Below, one piece after another: positions 23,801 through 54,904 of a stretch of 64,000 nucleotides of DNA. A program made the translations under genes and the position numbers. The stretch spans positions 7,798,520-7,862,519 of the forward strand of contig CM024176.1 of assembly GCA_013433145.1 (NCBI GenBank), written 5' to 3'. Below the pieces are notes generated by a model. The model was not told the origin of the DNA. It saw nothing but the letters and a program-made list of their open reading frames with translations, and did not search any database. Position 1 is the stretch's first letter, and every line of letters begins with the position of its first letter. Origin of the DNA: Ascaris suum (Eukaryota; Nematoda; Chromadorea; Rhabditida; Ascarididae).

Positions 23801-26057
23801 TATTTTCCCCGTCAACAAGAGGTTTTCTTCTAAAGAAAGACGAATGTGGTGATTTTTTGAAACGTTTAATTGAATGAATTGCTCGCATCAATTCAGTTAT
23901 TCAATAGGAAATACAACGATGCACTTCAATGATGGAAAATGCAAAAATCAGAAACTTTGTAGTGTGTAGAAATGCTCGGCTAGAGATTTTTTATTCGCAT
24001 AGGCAATTTGTCGGTGTCTTATTCGTTCATTGTTAGCATCTAGTCTTCTAACGATGGTCTATTACCTCTATCTTTGCACTTGCGAAATGGTTTTAGAGTG
24101 GAAGTATTTTACGAAAGATCTTATATTTTTCCTCTTTCTTTATAAAAACCGAAAAAACATTATAAGAATATAAAATGTAAAAGTGAGTATGGGGATGGGC
24201 GATTAAAGTTGAGTGATAAATTGCTGTATTCTGATAATTTGAGCCCCGTTGTGCTGGGTAAAAAGAAAGGAAAATTACACAGTAAATCGAGTGAAAAGCG
24301 CCTACAAATCAAATCATTAAAAAGTAACTTAGTGCATTTTTGAAAGTTTCGGTGTAAAACAAGTTGAGTTCGGCTGTTACCGCTCGAAAAATAGTTCAAA
24401 CAGCTATTTTTGCTCGTCTTTTTCGTTATCGAATAGTCGCTGTCGTATGCGACTGAGATTCATTTCAATATCGAAGATGCAACAGGAAATTAGTATATCC
24501 AAAAAAAACAAAGCATCCTAGCTGGAACGCCACTGATTTATGCATATTTCGTTGCTTTAAAGACATATTTCGTCACCTATTTATGGCTAGTCCATAATTG
24601 AAGGTGAATGAATAAGACATCACAATTTTGAGGTTTCCTGCCGATTTTAACGTGTAACCAATCTCATGTGCTGTTAAGTGGAAATTTTCTTCGTTTATCG
24701 CCCTTATTTGCACTCATTACTGCATTTCTTCGCCGCATTGAGACAATGAGATCCTTCTCTCTGCGATAGGAAAACTAAATATTGTATTTCTTTGGATACG
24801 ACTTTTTGGCTGCCAGCGATCGCGCAAACATGCATACATCTTGAAAAATATGGGCTGAATTTCATTTTTCGTCGAATGTTCCAATGTGATGATGTAAAAT
24901 TTCGGCTGAAACATGTCGTCGACTGGCACACAGTACTGTGTTCAGACCATTCGGGCTATTCGTACCTAAAGATGTATAACTCATTCATATCGTTGTTACA
25001 TGCTTAATTAAATGCCTTTTTATGAATGCCGTTATCGCCAGTGGCCATTGCTATTCGCTCACAATTTATTCAAAATCCCTCGCTCAAGTCTGCTGCTGAT
25101 GCTATGAAAGGGAACGCTGCAAGAAATGCTGCGCGAATGACGAGCAGTTGAAGAACGCAAGACCATATTGTAAAAACTGGTCGGCAACGCGATGTGAGAA
25201 GATCAGGTTCCACATCGCATAAGGCAACGAAACTCTCCTTTTTTGATAGGCCGTAAGTTTGGTGCTACCGCATACTGAAAGGACAGCGAAGAGTTAGGTG
25301 AAGACCGCGGTACTGAAGCAGGGAGAGCGGGATGAACAAGTGGAGTGATTCTTCCGAACCTAAGAGAGGTGGAATTATGCCAACTTCAACTTATCGGCTG
25401 TAGAAGAAAAAACCAGCAAAATTTTGAGCATATTCTGTCAAAATTAGTGAGCGGACCTGAATGTTGATGCTAATAGGAAATTACCGAGTCATATTTCCTT
25501 CTTCCAGTTTTTCTTCCATTTTCGCCCAGGTACTGTTTGTCCGTTATTTCAGCGGCAGTTAACGAATTCTGTCTCTTTATTTGAAGGCATTCCGAAGTAA
25601 CCTGTGAGTCATTTTGAAACCGTTGCTCCTTCTCCCCAAACTCTTGCTGACCAGAACGACCCCCTCATTTATGACTTGAAGGCATTTACGTCATGATGAT
25701 ATGAAACAAAGTCAACGTCTTCATTGCATTTAAGTGAGTCGTTCCTAAGAGATCTTTCAAAAATGATTTATTTCTTCACAGTTTGTTCGGAAGAGGTGTT
25801 TCTTCCCGGAAAAAAAATTCAACTCACTTTCTACGCGTGAATAAACTACCACATGGAGGTTCACGTTATCATGTTACTTGAATAGCTGGAAATTAATCAC
25901 ATCTATCGTTCCACTGCAGAAACGTTCTCTGAAGGCTATTCACGGTCATGTTGATCGAGAATGTTATCAAATCGAAGCATTAGTGAGCGTGATCGGCCAA
26001 GTGTCAAGGTTGCTGCAGCGGTATATCGGATTGCGTAATAAAGTGGCCAACCGGTAA
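14647..26057 (+). CDS. Unrecognised multi-exon gene, helical protein (gene 2)
   Basis: Exons with mutually compatible phases: 14647-14811 (ATG at 14719), 15293-15370, 16651-16682, 17620-17683, 19392-19501, 20438-20474, 21280-21317, 21664-21706 (tentative), 23571-23621 (tentative), 25920-26057 with TAA. The N-terminus is Ser/Pro-rich with an acidic patch (SESDFELMRPP). Then come WDLFAGCTQLSNAVEAEI and a run of amphipathic helices (for example LRLQKYKMMAQLVQTVVVV and FTALACKFAETLENNKI). The C-terminus (REC, then IEALVSVIGQVSRLLQ) looks coiled-coil. There is no signal peptide or membrane segment in the chosen exons. I do not recognise the family; BAR/sorting-nexin-like helices were considered and not supported. 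It starts about 300 nt after tsfm and stops 184 nt before the Kunitz gene, which suggests an operon. Identity is unknown; that a gene is here is likely, but single exons, especially the short ones, may be wrong. Confidence 0.6.
15293..15370 (+). CDS. Gene 2 exon 2
   Basis: 78 nt between acceptor tgaacttcag and donor AAG|gtaaac, phase 0 to 0. It encodes 26 residues including LSNAVEAEIQHFQHFF, a clear amphipathic helix. A second frame is also open but is not amphipathic. Confidence 0.6.
15382..15543 (+). mobile_element. Decayed non-LTR retrotransposon reverse-transcriptase fragment
   Basis: The frame at 15382 contains ITELNIEKAYDTVKP, like reverse-transcriptase motif A of LINE-type elements (LDIxKAFDxV). 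After 17 residues comes GNTLNLLKSYMSRHKVEI, like the conserved GxLLxWLxSYLSxRxQxV segment. The spacing between the two blocks equals that in typical LINEs. No endonuclease domain or catalytic YADD box is visible. The fragment starts about 10 nt after a gene 2 splice donor, inside the intron. This is based on motif recall, not a search. Confidence 0.45.
15924..15962. repeat. Hairpin: 13-bp perfect inverted repeat
   Basis: GCTCTTCATGACC at 15924-15936 is the exact reverse complement of 15950-15962, with a 13-nt loop. It lies in a gene 2 intron. Confidence 0.85.
16651..16682 (+). CDS. Gene 2 exon 3 (short)
   Basis: 32 nt between atccccgcag and CT|gtaaag. It encodes ICELFYPTEQ plus two bases of a Leu codon completed by the next exon. 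Supported by splice consensus and phase only. Confidence 0.4.
17620..17683 (+). CDS. Gene 2 exon 4
   Basis: 64 nt between gagtgagcag and ATG|gtgtaa. It encodes RLQKYKMMAQLVQTVVVV followed by ARM, helical. The acceptor lacks a good pyrimidine tract, so the left edge is uncertain. Confidence 0.4.
19392..19501 (+). CDS. Gene 2 exon 5
   Basis: 110 nt after acceptor gtttgttag, with donor ATGGA|gttgat. It encodes FTALACKFAETLENNKISEK and then MKATERSPNIRLLLM. Residue composition and helical pattern are clearly protein-like. Confidence 0.6.
20438..20474 (+). CDS. Gene 2 exon 6 (short)
   Basis: 37 nt encoding MEMRGLVNLLQK plus the shared codon, between tttctcgaag and AAG|gttcat. The same frame stays open to 20642, so the right edge is uncertain. 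Confidence 0.35.
21280..21317 (+). CDS. Gene 2 exon 7 (short)
   Basis: 38 nt between tatttcttag (good acceptor) and CAGTG|gttagc, encoding DSLQLTMAHERQ plus two bases. It enters in phase 0 and leaves in phase 2. Confidence 0.4.
21863..22597 (+). CDS. Possible two-exon gene nested in a gene 2 intron
   Basis: Two consecutive open stretches look protein-like. The first (ATG 21863 to about 22132) is Ser/Thr/Asp-rich and ends in basic clusters (KYKKKSVHTKIFRTIR). The second runs from about 22241 to TAA at 22597; it starts ESPIVRDCQHERDCYKFYR and is rich in Ser/Asn, with a dibasic-type SERTRRSGK near its end. A donor at AAAAAGA|gtgtcc and acceptor ccttaag would join them in phase, but both signals are weak. 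No convincing signal peptide is visible. The stop means it cannot be an internal gene 2 exon in this frame. I do not recognise it; it could be a secreted peptide precursor or chance open frame. Confidence 0.35.
23571..23621 (+). CDS. Gene 2 tentative exon
   Basis: 51 nt between attttctcag and GAG|gtaaca, both good splice signals, phase 0 to 0. It encodes 17 Gln/His-rich residues. A second frame is also open. The link to exon 7 needs an intermediate 2-to-0 exon; 21664-21706 is the only candidate found. Confidence 0.3.
25920..26057 (+). CDS. Gene 2 terminal exon
   Basis: The acceptor is ccactgcag, and 45 codons are followed by TAA at 26055-26057. The peptide KRSLKAIHGHVDRECYQ, then IEALVSVIGQVSRLLQRYIG, has the heptad pattern of a coiled coil. 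A donor-like gtaacg overlaps the stop; using it would extend the protein, but the operon-type signals directly downstream favour the stop. Confidence 0.6.
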   Translation, partial: KRSLKAIHGHVDRECYQIEALVSVIGQVSRLLQRYIGLRNKVANR

Positions 26058-26148
26058 CGCGATTTGGTTCTAGTTTGTGGGTGGTGCTGGTGTACCTCAT
26101 CGTCCTCTCCCTTGTTAATGACAGTTATCCTCTGATACACTCAAATTT

Positions 26149-26193
26149 ACGCTCGTTTTTCGAGCGTGTCGCATTTGTCACCCTCAATATCTT
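26149..26193 (+). promoter_or_regulatory. Ur-like operon element: stem-loop plus UAYYUU
   Basis: ACGCTCG at 26149-26155 pairs perfectly with 26161-26167 across a TTTTT loop. TATCTT (a UAYYUU match) lies at 26188-26193. A splice acceptor follows at 26218. In C. elegans the intercistronic Ur element that directs SL2 trans-splicing has this order: stem-loop, UAYYUU, then the acceptor a few tens of nucleotides on. The position between the gene 2 stop and the Kunitz-gene ATG fits. Confidence 0.55.
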
Positions 26194-26205
26194 TTACGTC
26201 TACTA

Positions 26206-26218
26206 GCCACTGCTGCAG
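26206..26218 (+). promoter_or_regulatory. Candidate trans-splice acceptor for the Kunitz gene
   Basis: The string ccactgctgcag ends at 26218, 22 nt before the ATG at 26241 and 161 nt after the gene 2 stop. Confidence 0.5.
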
Positions 26219-26240
26219 TTTTCTTGAATCGTATGCAAAC

Positions 26241-46376
<20,136 letters not shown>

Positions 46377-49300
46377 GTGAATTCAGCAGTTTTAGGTTAA
46401 TATGATAAGACTTCATTATATGATAAGGCAATCTTATGCTTGCAGATAGTGTAATATATGAGGGATGTTGAGTGTTCAAGGAGGACTTTTATTGGAGAGA
46501 TTGAGAAGCAAATATATGAAGCATAAGGTTATTGAAATTAATTCTTAGGGCAAATATCATTGCAAATGTATAAGCGAGATGCGAATTTAGGCAAACTTCG
46601 CCTTAAATTATGCTGGAATGTCTTAAAAATGCTATCAGCGAATTGCTATCTGATGATAAAAGCACAAGAAACATAAAGTGTTGTAATCAAGCTGGGTTGG
46701 AGGAATAATCGTCGGAAAGCTTGGATGTATCGTTAGCAGTTTAGATAACAACATCATATGAGGTTCAGTGTGCATTGCAGACGAAATTTTCCAGGCTCGT
46801 TCTTAAGCGTATGTCGTGGAGAAGTGAAACCATAATGTTACCTGATAGCGCAATGCATGTCGCATATATTGTGCTCAACGGTGTCGTGCTGAACTGCTTA
46901 GCAATAATATAAAAAAGTATAGCACAAATGAATAGTGGTTTTTTATTGTATTCCAGGTGAACTCAAATTCCTGTACCTGAAGGTGGCACACGATGCGAAC
47001 TTTTAGTATGCTAGAGTGGAACTGATTTACGTATCGATGCTGAAACTTTCATGCTGATTTCAAATGTTAATTTCAAGGTACTGAATGCTGGAGCAAACTT
47101 TAGCTCAGTTTTATTTTGCTTTACAATCTCTGCAAGGCTTCCATCTGTCTACAGTCTTTTCTTTTCATTATCTATCAAATGATTTCAATTTGCAAACTCA
47201 AAGACTCTAAGGTGGTGAAATTTCTTCAATTTGCTAATTATCCTCTTGAAACAAGTTTCCTTCATATCATCCGCTAAATGAATCGTGAAGTTCATATGAG
47301 CTATAAACTTACATGTGTGCATTCTGGAAGCCGTTGATGGCACATTGAAAGTGAAGCCTTTTTTAAAGCTTTTTCAATCATTTCACCGCATTGAAAAAAC
47401 AACATGGTGTGTTTTATTTCTCTACTTCTTTATCGAATAAATTAAACGTCCCATGTAAAACGACCGTAGTCAGTGGATGAGATTTTAGTAGTGTGCAGCA
47501 AAGCGTAAATAAAGTTCGCATAAATGCCGGACTCAAAAATGGAAAAAAAAGTCAGATGCACACCGTATTGAGAGTTGCGAAGTACCGTAATTTGGGCAAC
47601 GAGTGAAATTCCACTACCGTGCAAGTGGAAGCTCGTAGAGGCAACAGTCGTGTGGCGATGCCATTGTTGTGGCTTATCAATATGTGACACGATAAATGTG
47701 GAATATCAATGGCTTATCAGTCGATTTGGTGCTATATTCTAGCGTTTTCAAGGTTTTTCTTTTACATACCTGTTTTGATAAAGCTCTATATGACGATGTT
47801 CTACCTATTCGTACATACATGTATGCCATTTACCTAGATATTTCAACTCAGTGGCCAGTTATGAAACCTGACGGACACAATCTGAAACACACGCTAACAA
47901 ATAAGGACATTTGCTCCTTACATTTAATCTATTTCGAAACGAGCTATGCACGTTTAAAAATACTTAGACTTCGCATATGTTTTATAGTGATCGGAGAGCG
48001 AAGAACGAATATTTTATAGAAGATTTGCAGCAGTTTTTTTGAGCAGTTCATATATGAAAGGTTTTTCCTATATGTTTTTAAATTTATTGTTAGCGCATAA
48101 AACTCGAGAGTCTGGTAAGCGAAATGTGCCTAAACGCATATTGTGCCATATCCTCAGGTAAGATTTTTCGCTCATCGTTCAGCGAATGTCATTGAATTTC
48201 GGATTCAACTAATTTTGCTTTTTTTTCTCTATGGAAAATTGACTTTTTGAGATATAACTTTTTTTTGTGCTTTATTGAACTGAATCTTTGTATAATACTT
48301 CATCATATCTTGCACTACTTCCACTGTCCAGCTACTTCGTCTGTCTAACTTTGCTCATTCTCCCAGCTGTTTTCCGTTCCACCTTATTTTTACTTCTTAG
48401 GTTCTAAACTGTCGTGAGTCAATTAATTTTAAAGAGCGGTTTCAAAGGAAAATAAGGATACCATACTATCACTATAAGCCTTGCCACACTGTCATTCGCC
48501 GCAAGAGCATTTAGACTATTGCGTTGCTGATGTGAAGAAGCTATACATTGCTTACATTTGCGCAGCGGCACTGCTTCACAGAAAGAATGCTGGTGGAGTA
48601 AACAAGCTTATAAGCAGCCCGTACGTGAAACTGACATGAGCGACGATGAGGTGCGGAAAGTGCGTCAGCAGTTTTCTTGAATAGTGAGTTTTCATTCGAG
48701 CGTTGCGTGGGTGAGTTTATTCGCTCGCTGCTACAAAATATCCGCTTGATGAAATCCGAGTTGAATTTTTATGTCCACTGGGAATGGCAATAATTTCAAG
48801 TAACAGGAGACAAAAAAAATAATTCTTCTGTCAGATGAAATGATTCTTTTGTCGGACAAATTTGCTTCAAGATGAAACATTTTTTGATACGCTTTACGTT
48901 CAAAAAAATTTCTGTGTGAAAGGCTAGCAATATTGATTGCAAGCCGACATAGGAAGAGCGCTTCGTCTAATGATTCAAAAACCTAAGTGTAGAGAGCAAC
49001 AAAACGGAAGATTTGTAGAAAAGAACCATTCAAAATTTGCAATTCCACTCTTCTGTCATCGCTGTTACTCTCAGTTATAAGTGCTTCGATTTGAAAAGTA
49101 TAGGCAGCAGCGTTTGCGGTCAGGCATTTTGTCCCGTCAATAAATCCCAGAGTGCTTCGACGTAGGAGATTTCTGTGCGGGTGGACAACTAGTGAGGAAA
49201 TCACCTTTTCTCATGTCGTTGACAGAAGACGAGGACTGAGTGGAAAGGCCGCGCCCCTACTTGTCTTCGTTGTAGATCCATTCGACATCCCTTCACCTGC

Positions 49301-50839
49301 TTTAATTTGTTCCTATTACGTCCACAACGGCCATAAATGCTATGTATAAAACCTGGCGTAGGTGAAACACAGCCATCGTTCACGAATGCATTAGCAGTTG
49401 CATTGTTACACTTCATTTGCTCATAGCTAGTTGTTAACGCTCTAAGGGGGAAATTAGCGGGGCTATTTTTTGTGAGTTTTCTCATAAATTGTTAAGCATA
49501 ACCGTTGGAATGTGTCCTTCAAAGGGCACAAAAGAAATTTGCAAAACAACATTTCCTAGCTCAGTGTTATTGTCTAACGATGATGCGGATTAAGATGTTT
49601 ATTTCGCATTATGGTTGAATTCGAAGAAATGCGCCTCAAACATTCACTATAAACGTTTGAAAACTTAACCTCTAATCTTCCAGAACTACGCATCACAAAA
49701 CGTCACATCTGTTGTCGAGTCCAACTTTACTTGTTAGCGAACTACTGTCTTCTGTTACTTCTGTCGAATTTTCGGCTTGTTAGCTTCATGTCCGCTAACG
49801 ACGATAGCCTTGTCGAAAATTGTTGCAATGAACCAACCTCATTAATTGACAATTGTATGCGGATCGTCTTTGCAGTTATTCGACACATAGATGGCGTTGA
49901 TTTTTGACGTTTTCAGAACTGAGAGTGCATGTGAGGAGAGCGAGCAGTCAATTGAATTTTATCCTATACTTTCTTTCGAAATAGATGTTACCTATCCTTT
50001 ATTTAAAATCGAAGAAAATTTATGAGGAATTATCAAAATGGTTTCAATTATTGGAACGAAATTGAAGTTGCAAAAGCTGATAGGGAGGCAAACGCAAGAG
50101 GCTTCTAAAAGAAGGGCGCAAATGAAGGCTGATGGTGGTTTATTAATTACGTTTGTCGTCAACTAGAAATGAAATATATTCGCAAGGTTGTGTTTGATTT
50201 TTAGCGGATGCTGTTTATGCTATTAGCTAAACGACAATACAACAGTTGCACTCTTTATGTGCCTAGCAAACTCTCTAGGGACAGCGACTATTTATGTTTG
50301 CCCAATCTATGACTTTATTTCTTCTGAAAGAGTCTCTGTGGAGTCGTTTTCATAGATTGTAGATCCACTGGAAATGAAATGAAATCTCAAGAACGCCTTA
50401 AAAATGCAAGAAAATATTGCGCTGCTAAGTTAGTCGCAGTTACTCTGCTTTTACTCAACAAATATGGCGCATTGCTTCATTTTCTAGGAATTCGCTCACA
50501 ACATTTGTGATTTTTATGTGTTGCCAAAGTGCAACTTGAAAGGAGAGAGGCCTGAAGTAGGCATTCATTGACGTTGCCAATATGTTGTCAATGGCTAGAA
50601 AACGTGCTCGAAGATGCTTTACATCACATCCTACTTCCAATAATAGAGTAGTTCCACCAATCTATGGATATAATATGAGACATATAATGGCTCACTGAAT
50701 GACATTATCCCGTAATGATGTCAAAATTGACAGCAGTTTAAGTGTATGATCGCCCTATCTCAGCAAGCGGAAACTCGTCCGTCATTCTGAGCGATATGAT
50801 TTTAACGTAATGGAAAACTTCTCGCATAGTCGTAGCGAA

Positions 50840-50916
50840 AAAACTTGACTATAAAAGAAAAAAAAATTTTTGAGGGCTGCATAACTGCCATAAAACTTGA
50901 CTATAAAAGAAAAAAA
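50840..50916 (+). repeat. 25-bp direct repeat, 52-bp period
   Basis: AAAACTTGACTATAAAAGAA followed by an A-run occurs at 50840 and 50892, almost identical over about 25 bp. Confidence 0.85.
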
Positions 50917-52511
50917 TTAGCTGTAGAATGCAAATCGCATTCCACGCAAACAGAATGTATTTAACAATTAATTAGAAGTGGGAGAATTCTTTTCTGAAGT
51001 AGAATTGGGTGGACAGTTGAATGAATTCAACAGTTGAAAAGCGTGCTTTGTGAGCTGACATAATATGCATTTTTTTATACTCTTCGCCAACATGAAAGTT
51101 TCCATTAGGAACCTAATTATAATAAAGTAGTTAATAACAAAGCATTTGGAGTAATCTATTCATATTTCAACTGGTCCGACCATCCACACAACTTCCTATA
51201 AAGGATTCATTTTCACCGCCAATGACTGATATGAAATGTTTGCAGATTTTTGGCTCTACTTCTTTATTTTTTGCGAAAGTCCTTCGGATTTAACGGATCA
51301 TGGCGAAAATTGGTCTAGCGGCGAATTCTATATTCCGCACTATACGTGTCAAATATTATGGCTGTACCATTAATTGCTTCCAGTTTGCGTACGCTCGCGA
51401 ATAATCCGAGACAAGTATGCGAACGCACTGGAAAAAAGGTGTACACGCTGCGCTTTGCAACTACGAGTCAATTCTTATTAGTTAATTCATTTCAGTTTAA
51501 TTTAGTTCATTTCAATTCACTAGCCTATGCCGTTGGCATAACCGATCGTGTATTGATTCAATGGTTTGCACCAAAGTTGCTGGAGAATTCCACGGGGCTA
51601 ATTTAAAAAAAAAAACGACTGATATGATGGAAGATGGGAAATATTTGACAAAAATGGAACGAAAAGAAATCAAAACATTTTCCCATTTCTCAACCATTGA
51701 GAATACGCTATTGACTACACTATTTATTTTTACAAAGAACTTCGTGAATTCTATTTTTGATTATAATGCTTGGAAGTTCCACTGTTTACAGCAACCGCTT
51801 TATTTGAGATAAAGAGAAGGAAATCGGATAGGAACTGCATATCAAATTCCTGGATCTAGAGAGAGAAATTATTGATTCTACTGAGATATCCTCAATTTTT
51901 TTGATAGCTCAATCGTTTAAAAAAACGTTTTAAAAAAGCGAGAAAAGATTATTCAATTTTCGAACAAAATTTAGCATATATGGTGAAAATTTGCACAAAA
52001 TTCAACAAATTTTCCTTTAGAAGGAGATTATTTGTTGTGATGAAGGAAGAGATCGAAAAAAATATCACCTCCGACGGGTGAAATAATAAATTCGAAGATG
52101 TCAATACAGCGTCACCCTTAAATTAATCATAAGCAATAAGTAGCATCGAAACATGAAATTTTTCTCTATTTCAGTCTATTTTTTCTAATTTTCCTATCTT
52201 CAGCATTCATTTGCGCGAGTAATGTGCTAAACGATTGTCTAAAAACACTACTTAATAGGTATTTTTCCTGGATGGAAGCACTTGATGATTTTACATCTTC
52301 TTCAGTCATGTGTGCCTTTTCGTCTTATTTCGTTTCGTTGTTCTCATCTATGATGTATAACCAACAGCATTTCAAAGCTTAATGTACATATTTATGTTGC
52401 TGCAGTTCCATTTTACACCTGTGCGAAGTAATATTTTGCAATGTGTCTCATAGCTATACTGCCGTGCAGCAGCGTGTTATCCTTTAATCATCGTTAGCAA
52501 CTTTTTCGATT

Positions 52512-52686
52512 TCATTTCGATTTCACTTTTAGTGAATAAATTAAAGTTTGTTTCTTTCTTTATTTTCATTCATTAACAAGCAATGTTCATTCCATAATTC
52601 ATTTCCATTTCGCTTTTGGTGAATAAATTAAAGTTTATTTCTTTCTCATATTTTCATTCATTAACAAGTAACGTTCCATTCCATAC
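52512..52686 (+). repeat. Tandem duplication, about 87-bp period
   Basis: GTGAATAAATTAAAGTTT recurs at 52532 and 52619, as do TTTTCATTCATTAACAAG and TTCCATTCCATA-like ends. The copies differ by several substitutions. Confidence 0.85.
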
Positions 52687-54415
52687 ATTACAGCTATAAG
52701 AATATTGAATAGGTATCCGTTGAGTGCATTTTCGAATACGTTGCTAAAGTAAATAATAACAGCAGCTTTATTTGCATATATGCTTTTGTGCACATTTGCG
52801 TAATGTTTTTTATTGTGACACATTGAAATAAGCAAGAAAACTTTTATTTAATAAGAGTGCTACAATTGAATGAAGTGTTCCATATGGTGACATATTTTTC
52901 ATTCGATTAAGTTTTGTTCGCGTTTTGGAGAAATCTTTCGAAGTATTTGCGTATTGAAGTTTACGATCAAGAAGATCATTTCAGTAATTGTATTGCAGTG
53001 ATTACTGCGGCAGAGTAACGAAGTAAACTTTCAAACATCATATTGAAGTAATTCAAGTATGATGATGGAAAGAAAGTGAAACAAATGGAATTCGAGATGT
53101 TCACAGAAATGGTTTTCCATTTTGAGAAAAACGAAGAGAAACCGAAGAATTGTGGCAAATAGGCTGACGCAATATGGATTCTCCATTACTCAGTGGGAGA
53201 ATTTCCAACAAAAATGTGCAAGTTAGCGAATAAGAGCCTCTTTTAAAGTCACTAGCGTTATGAGGCCTTCAGCGCGGTATTTATTGATTTGAAACCTTTA
53301 TGCAATTCCATGCAATCCCCACATATCAAAAATATGAAGCATTAAGGACGGACGCACTGTAATGCTAAGATTTTGTGAGTGATATCGGCGACTGAGGGTG
53401 AAAAGAAGTAGAAAAGTGGGAATGTTCAGAACGAAGTGTTACAAACTAAAAATGGAAAACAAGGCTTTCCGATGTATTTCTTGAACATAAAAGTGAATTC
53501 TGCAGGAAATGTCAAAAAATGAAAAAAAAAACAAAGTTGCTGCAATATTCGAGGACCTCTTTAATACTTTTGTTCTATTCGTGCCGGTTATGAGCAAGTA
53601 AGCCACAAATTTACCCCTCATTGTGTTTTTCAGGGGTGAGGGGTGAGTGGTAGTCATCACTGACAAATAGTACTTTATTTGTTTGCTTTTAAGCAAAGCC
53701 CACTGATGGTTCAAGGCGAAGCGGGTGGGGAGGGCTAGAAGGGAGAGGTTATTCGAGTGACGAAGGGAGCGGTGGTTGCCAGCTGCAAGATATAAACTTT
53801 ATTCCAAACAACGAAACCGAAATACATGCACATAAGCCGTGATGAATAGAAACAAGCAGGAAAGCGCGTCAACGCAACAAGCACAATACGCGGTTTTCCA
53901 TACCGCCTACTTCATAATCGAATGCGTAAATATACAACAAAGCGGAAACCATAAAGATTATGCGATCGTACCTCAGCTCATGGACCGTATTTACAGACGT
54001 TCTAAAAGACTGTCGCTTTATGCGTATAGGCAAATTTCCAAGTATAAAGCTTATTGCGAATGGTTCGCCCTGAGCGCATATTATATATATATATATGTCT
54101 GGATGCCTGAGAGGTTCAACATGGGGGACCACTGAAGGTAGCATTGCAGAATTTTGCTGACCGTGATGTATACTTCAGAGTGACCCTTCCATCACGTTTT
54201 ACGTCGATCAATCAATTTCAAAAACATTAAGAAATTTGAAGGAGCAGAAAAGCTAGCGTGCATTTCAGATCGATCGGGACAAGGAACAAATAAAGAAACG
54301 TGAAGGAGTAAAAGGAACAACATATACTTTGGCATTTGCTGGTATGAACAACCAATTCCGGGCTTTACCGAAAATAGTAAAACATGCATAATAGGCCTTT
54401 CCTATATCAGATGAT

Positions 54416-54904
54416 ATGAACCGCTCCTATGCACAGAAGAACACGCGTAAAATTGTCCGTAAAAGTTTTTTTTTTCTGGCAAACAAGCAATATAAAATGC
54501 CTGCAGTTTTCCCGATGCGTCTGCTTGTAGTTACTTTTAAAATTGGTGATATGAGTAGAACATGGTATTGGGATCACCTTGTTTATGTAATATGCAACAA
54601 CGTGACGGCGCAACGGCGCAGTTTTGTGAAACAAATTTGCAGTAAGGTGTTCAAAAGTTTGACTAAATTCGGCATGTTTGAATTTGCAAGAATTACTAAA
54701 AACATTGATGCAGCATATGGTCTCATTTCTTCTCACGCTTTCCTTTCTTGTAAAAAGTATTGGCCAATAAATTGGAATCGAGACGTTCTTTTCGAGCATT
54801 CGCTTGTCGCTTTTCATGCATATTCTGCACGTTTCTTTCTGTCAATAACTCTTTTCCACTTGGTTTTAGGTGGTCCGATAGTCATTAGATTGCGGTATAT
54901 GTGA
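54416..54904 (+). CDS. Unassigned 162-residue open frame
   Basis: This is the longest non-repetitive open frame in the window, without obvious introns. It is rich in Lys, Phe, Tyr and Cys. The first in-frame ATG is 54416. The opposite strand is also open for 136 codons (54407-54817), so at most one is real. There is no recognisable domain or signal peptide. A frame this long is borderline for chance at this base composition. It may be a decayed transposon or random. Confidence 0.2.
   Translation: MNRSYAQKNTRKIVRKSFFFLANKQYKMPAVFPMRLLVVTFKIGDMSRTWYWDHLVYVICNNVTAQRRSFVKQICSKVFKSLTKFGMFEFARITKNIDAAYGLISSHAFLSCKKYWPINWNRDVLFEHSLVAFHAYSARFFLSITLFHLVLGGPIVIRLRYM

Noticed and set aside
24704..25007. 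Three overlapping open frames (two minus, one plus)
   Set aside because: All are about 70 codons, have no domain, and splice signals do not fit gene 2.
47442..48019. Open frames of 82 (minus) and 107 (plus) codons
   Set aside because: No signal peptide, domain or splice support; composition does not differ from surrounding non-coding DNA.
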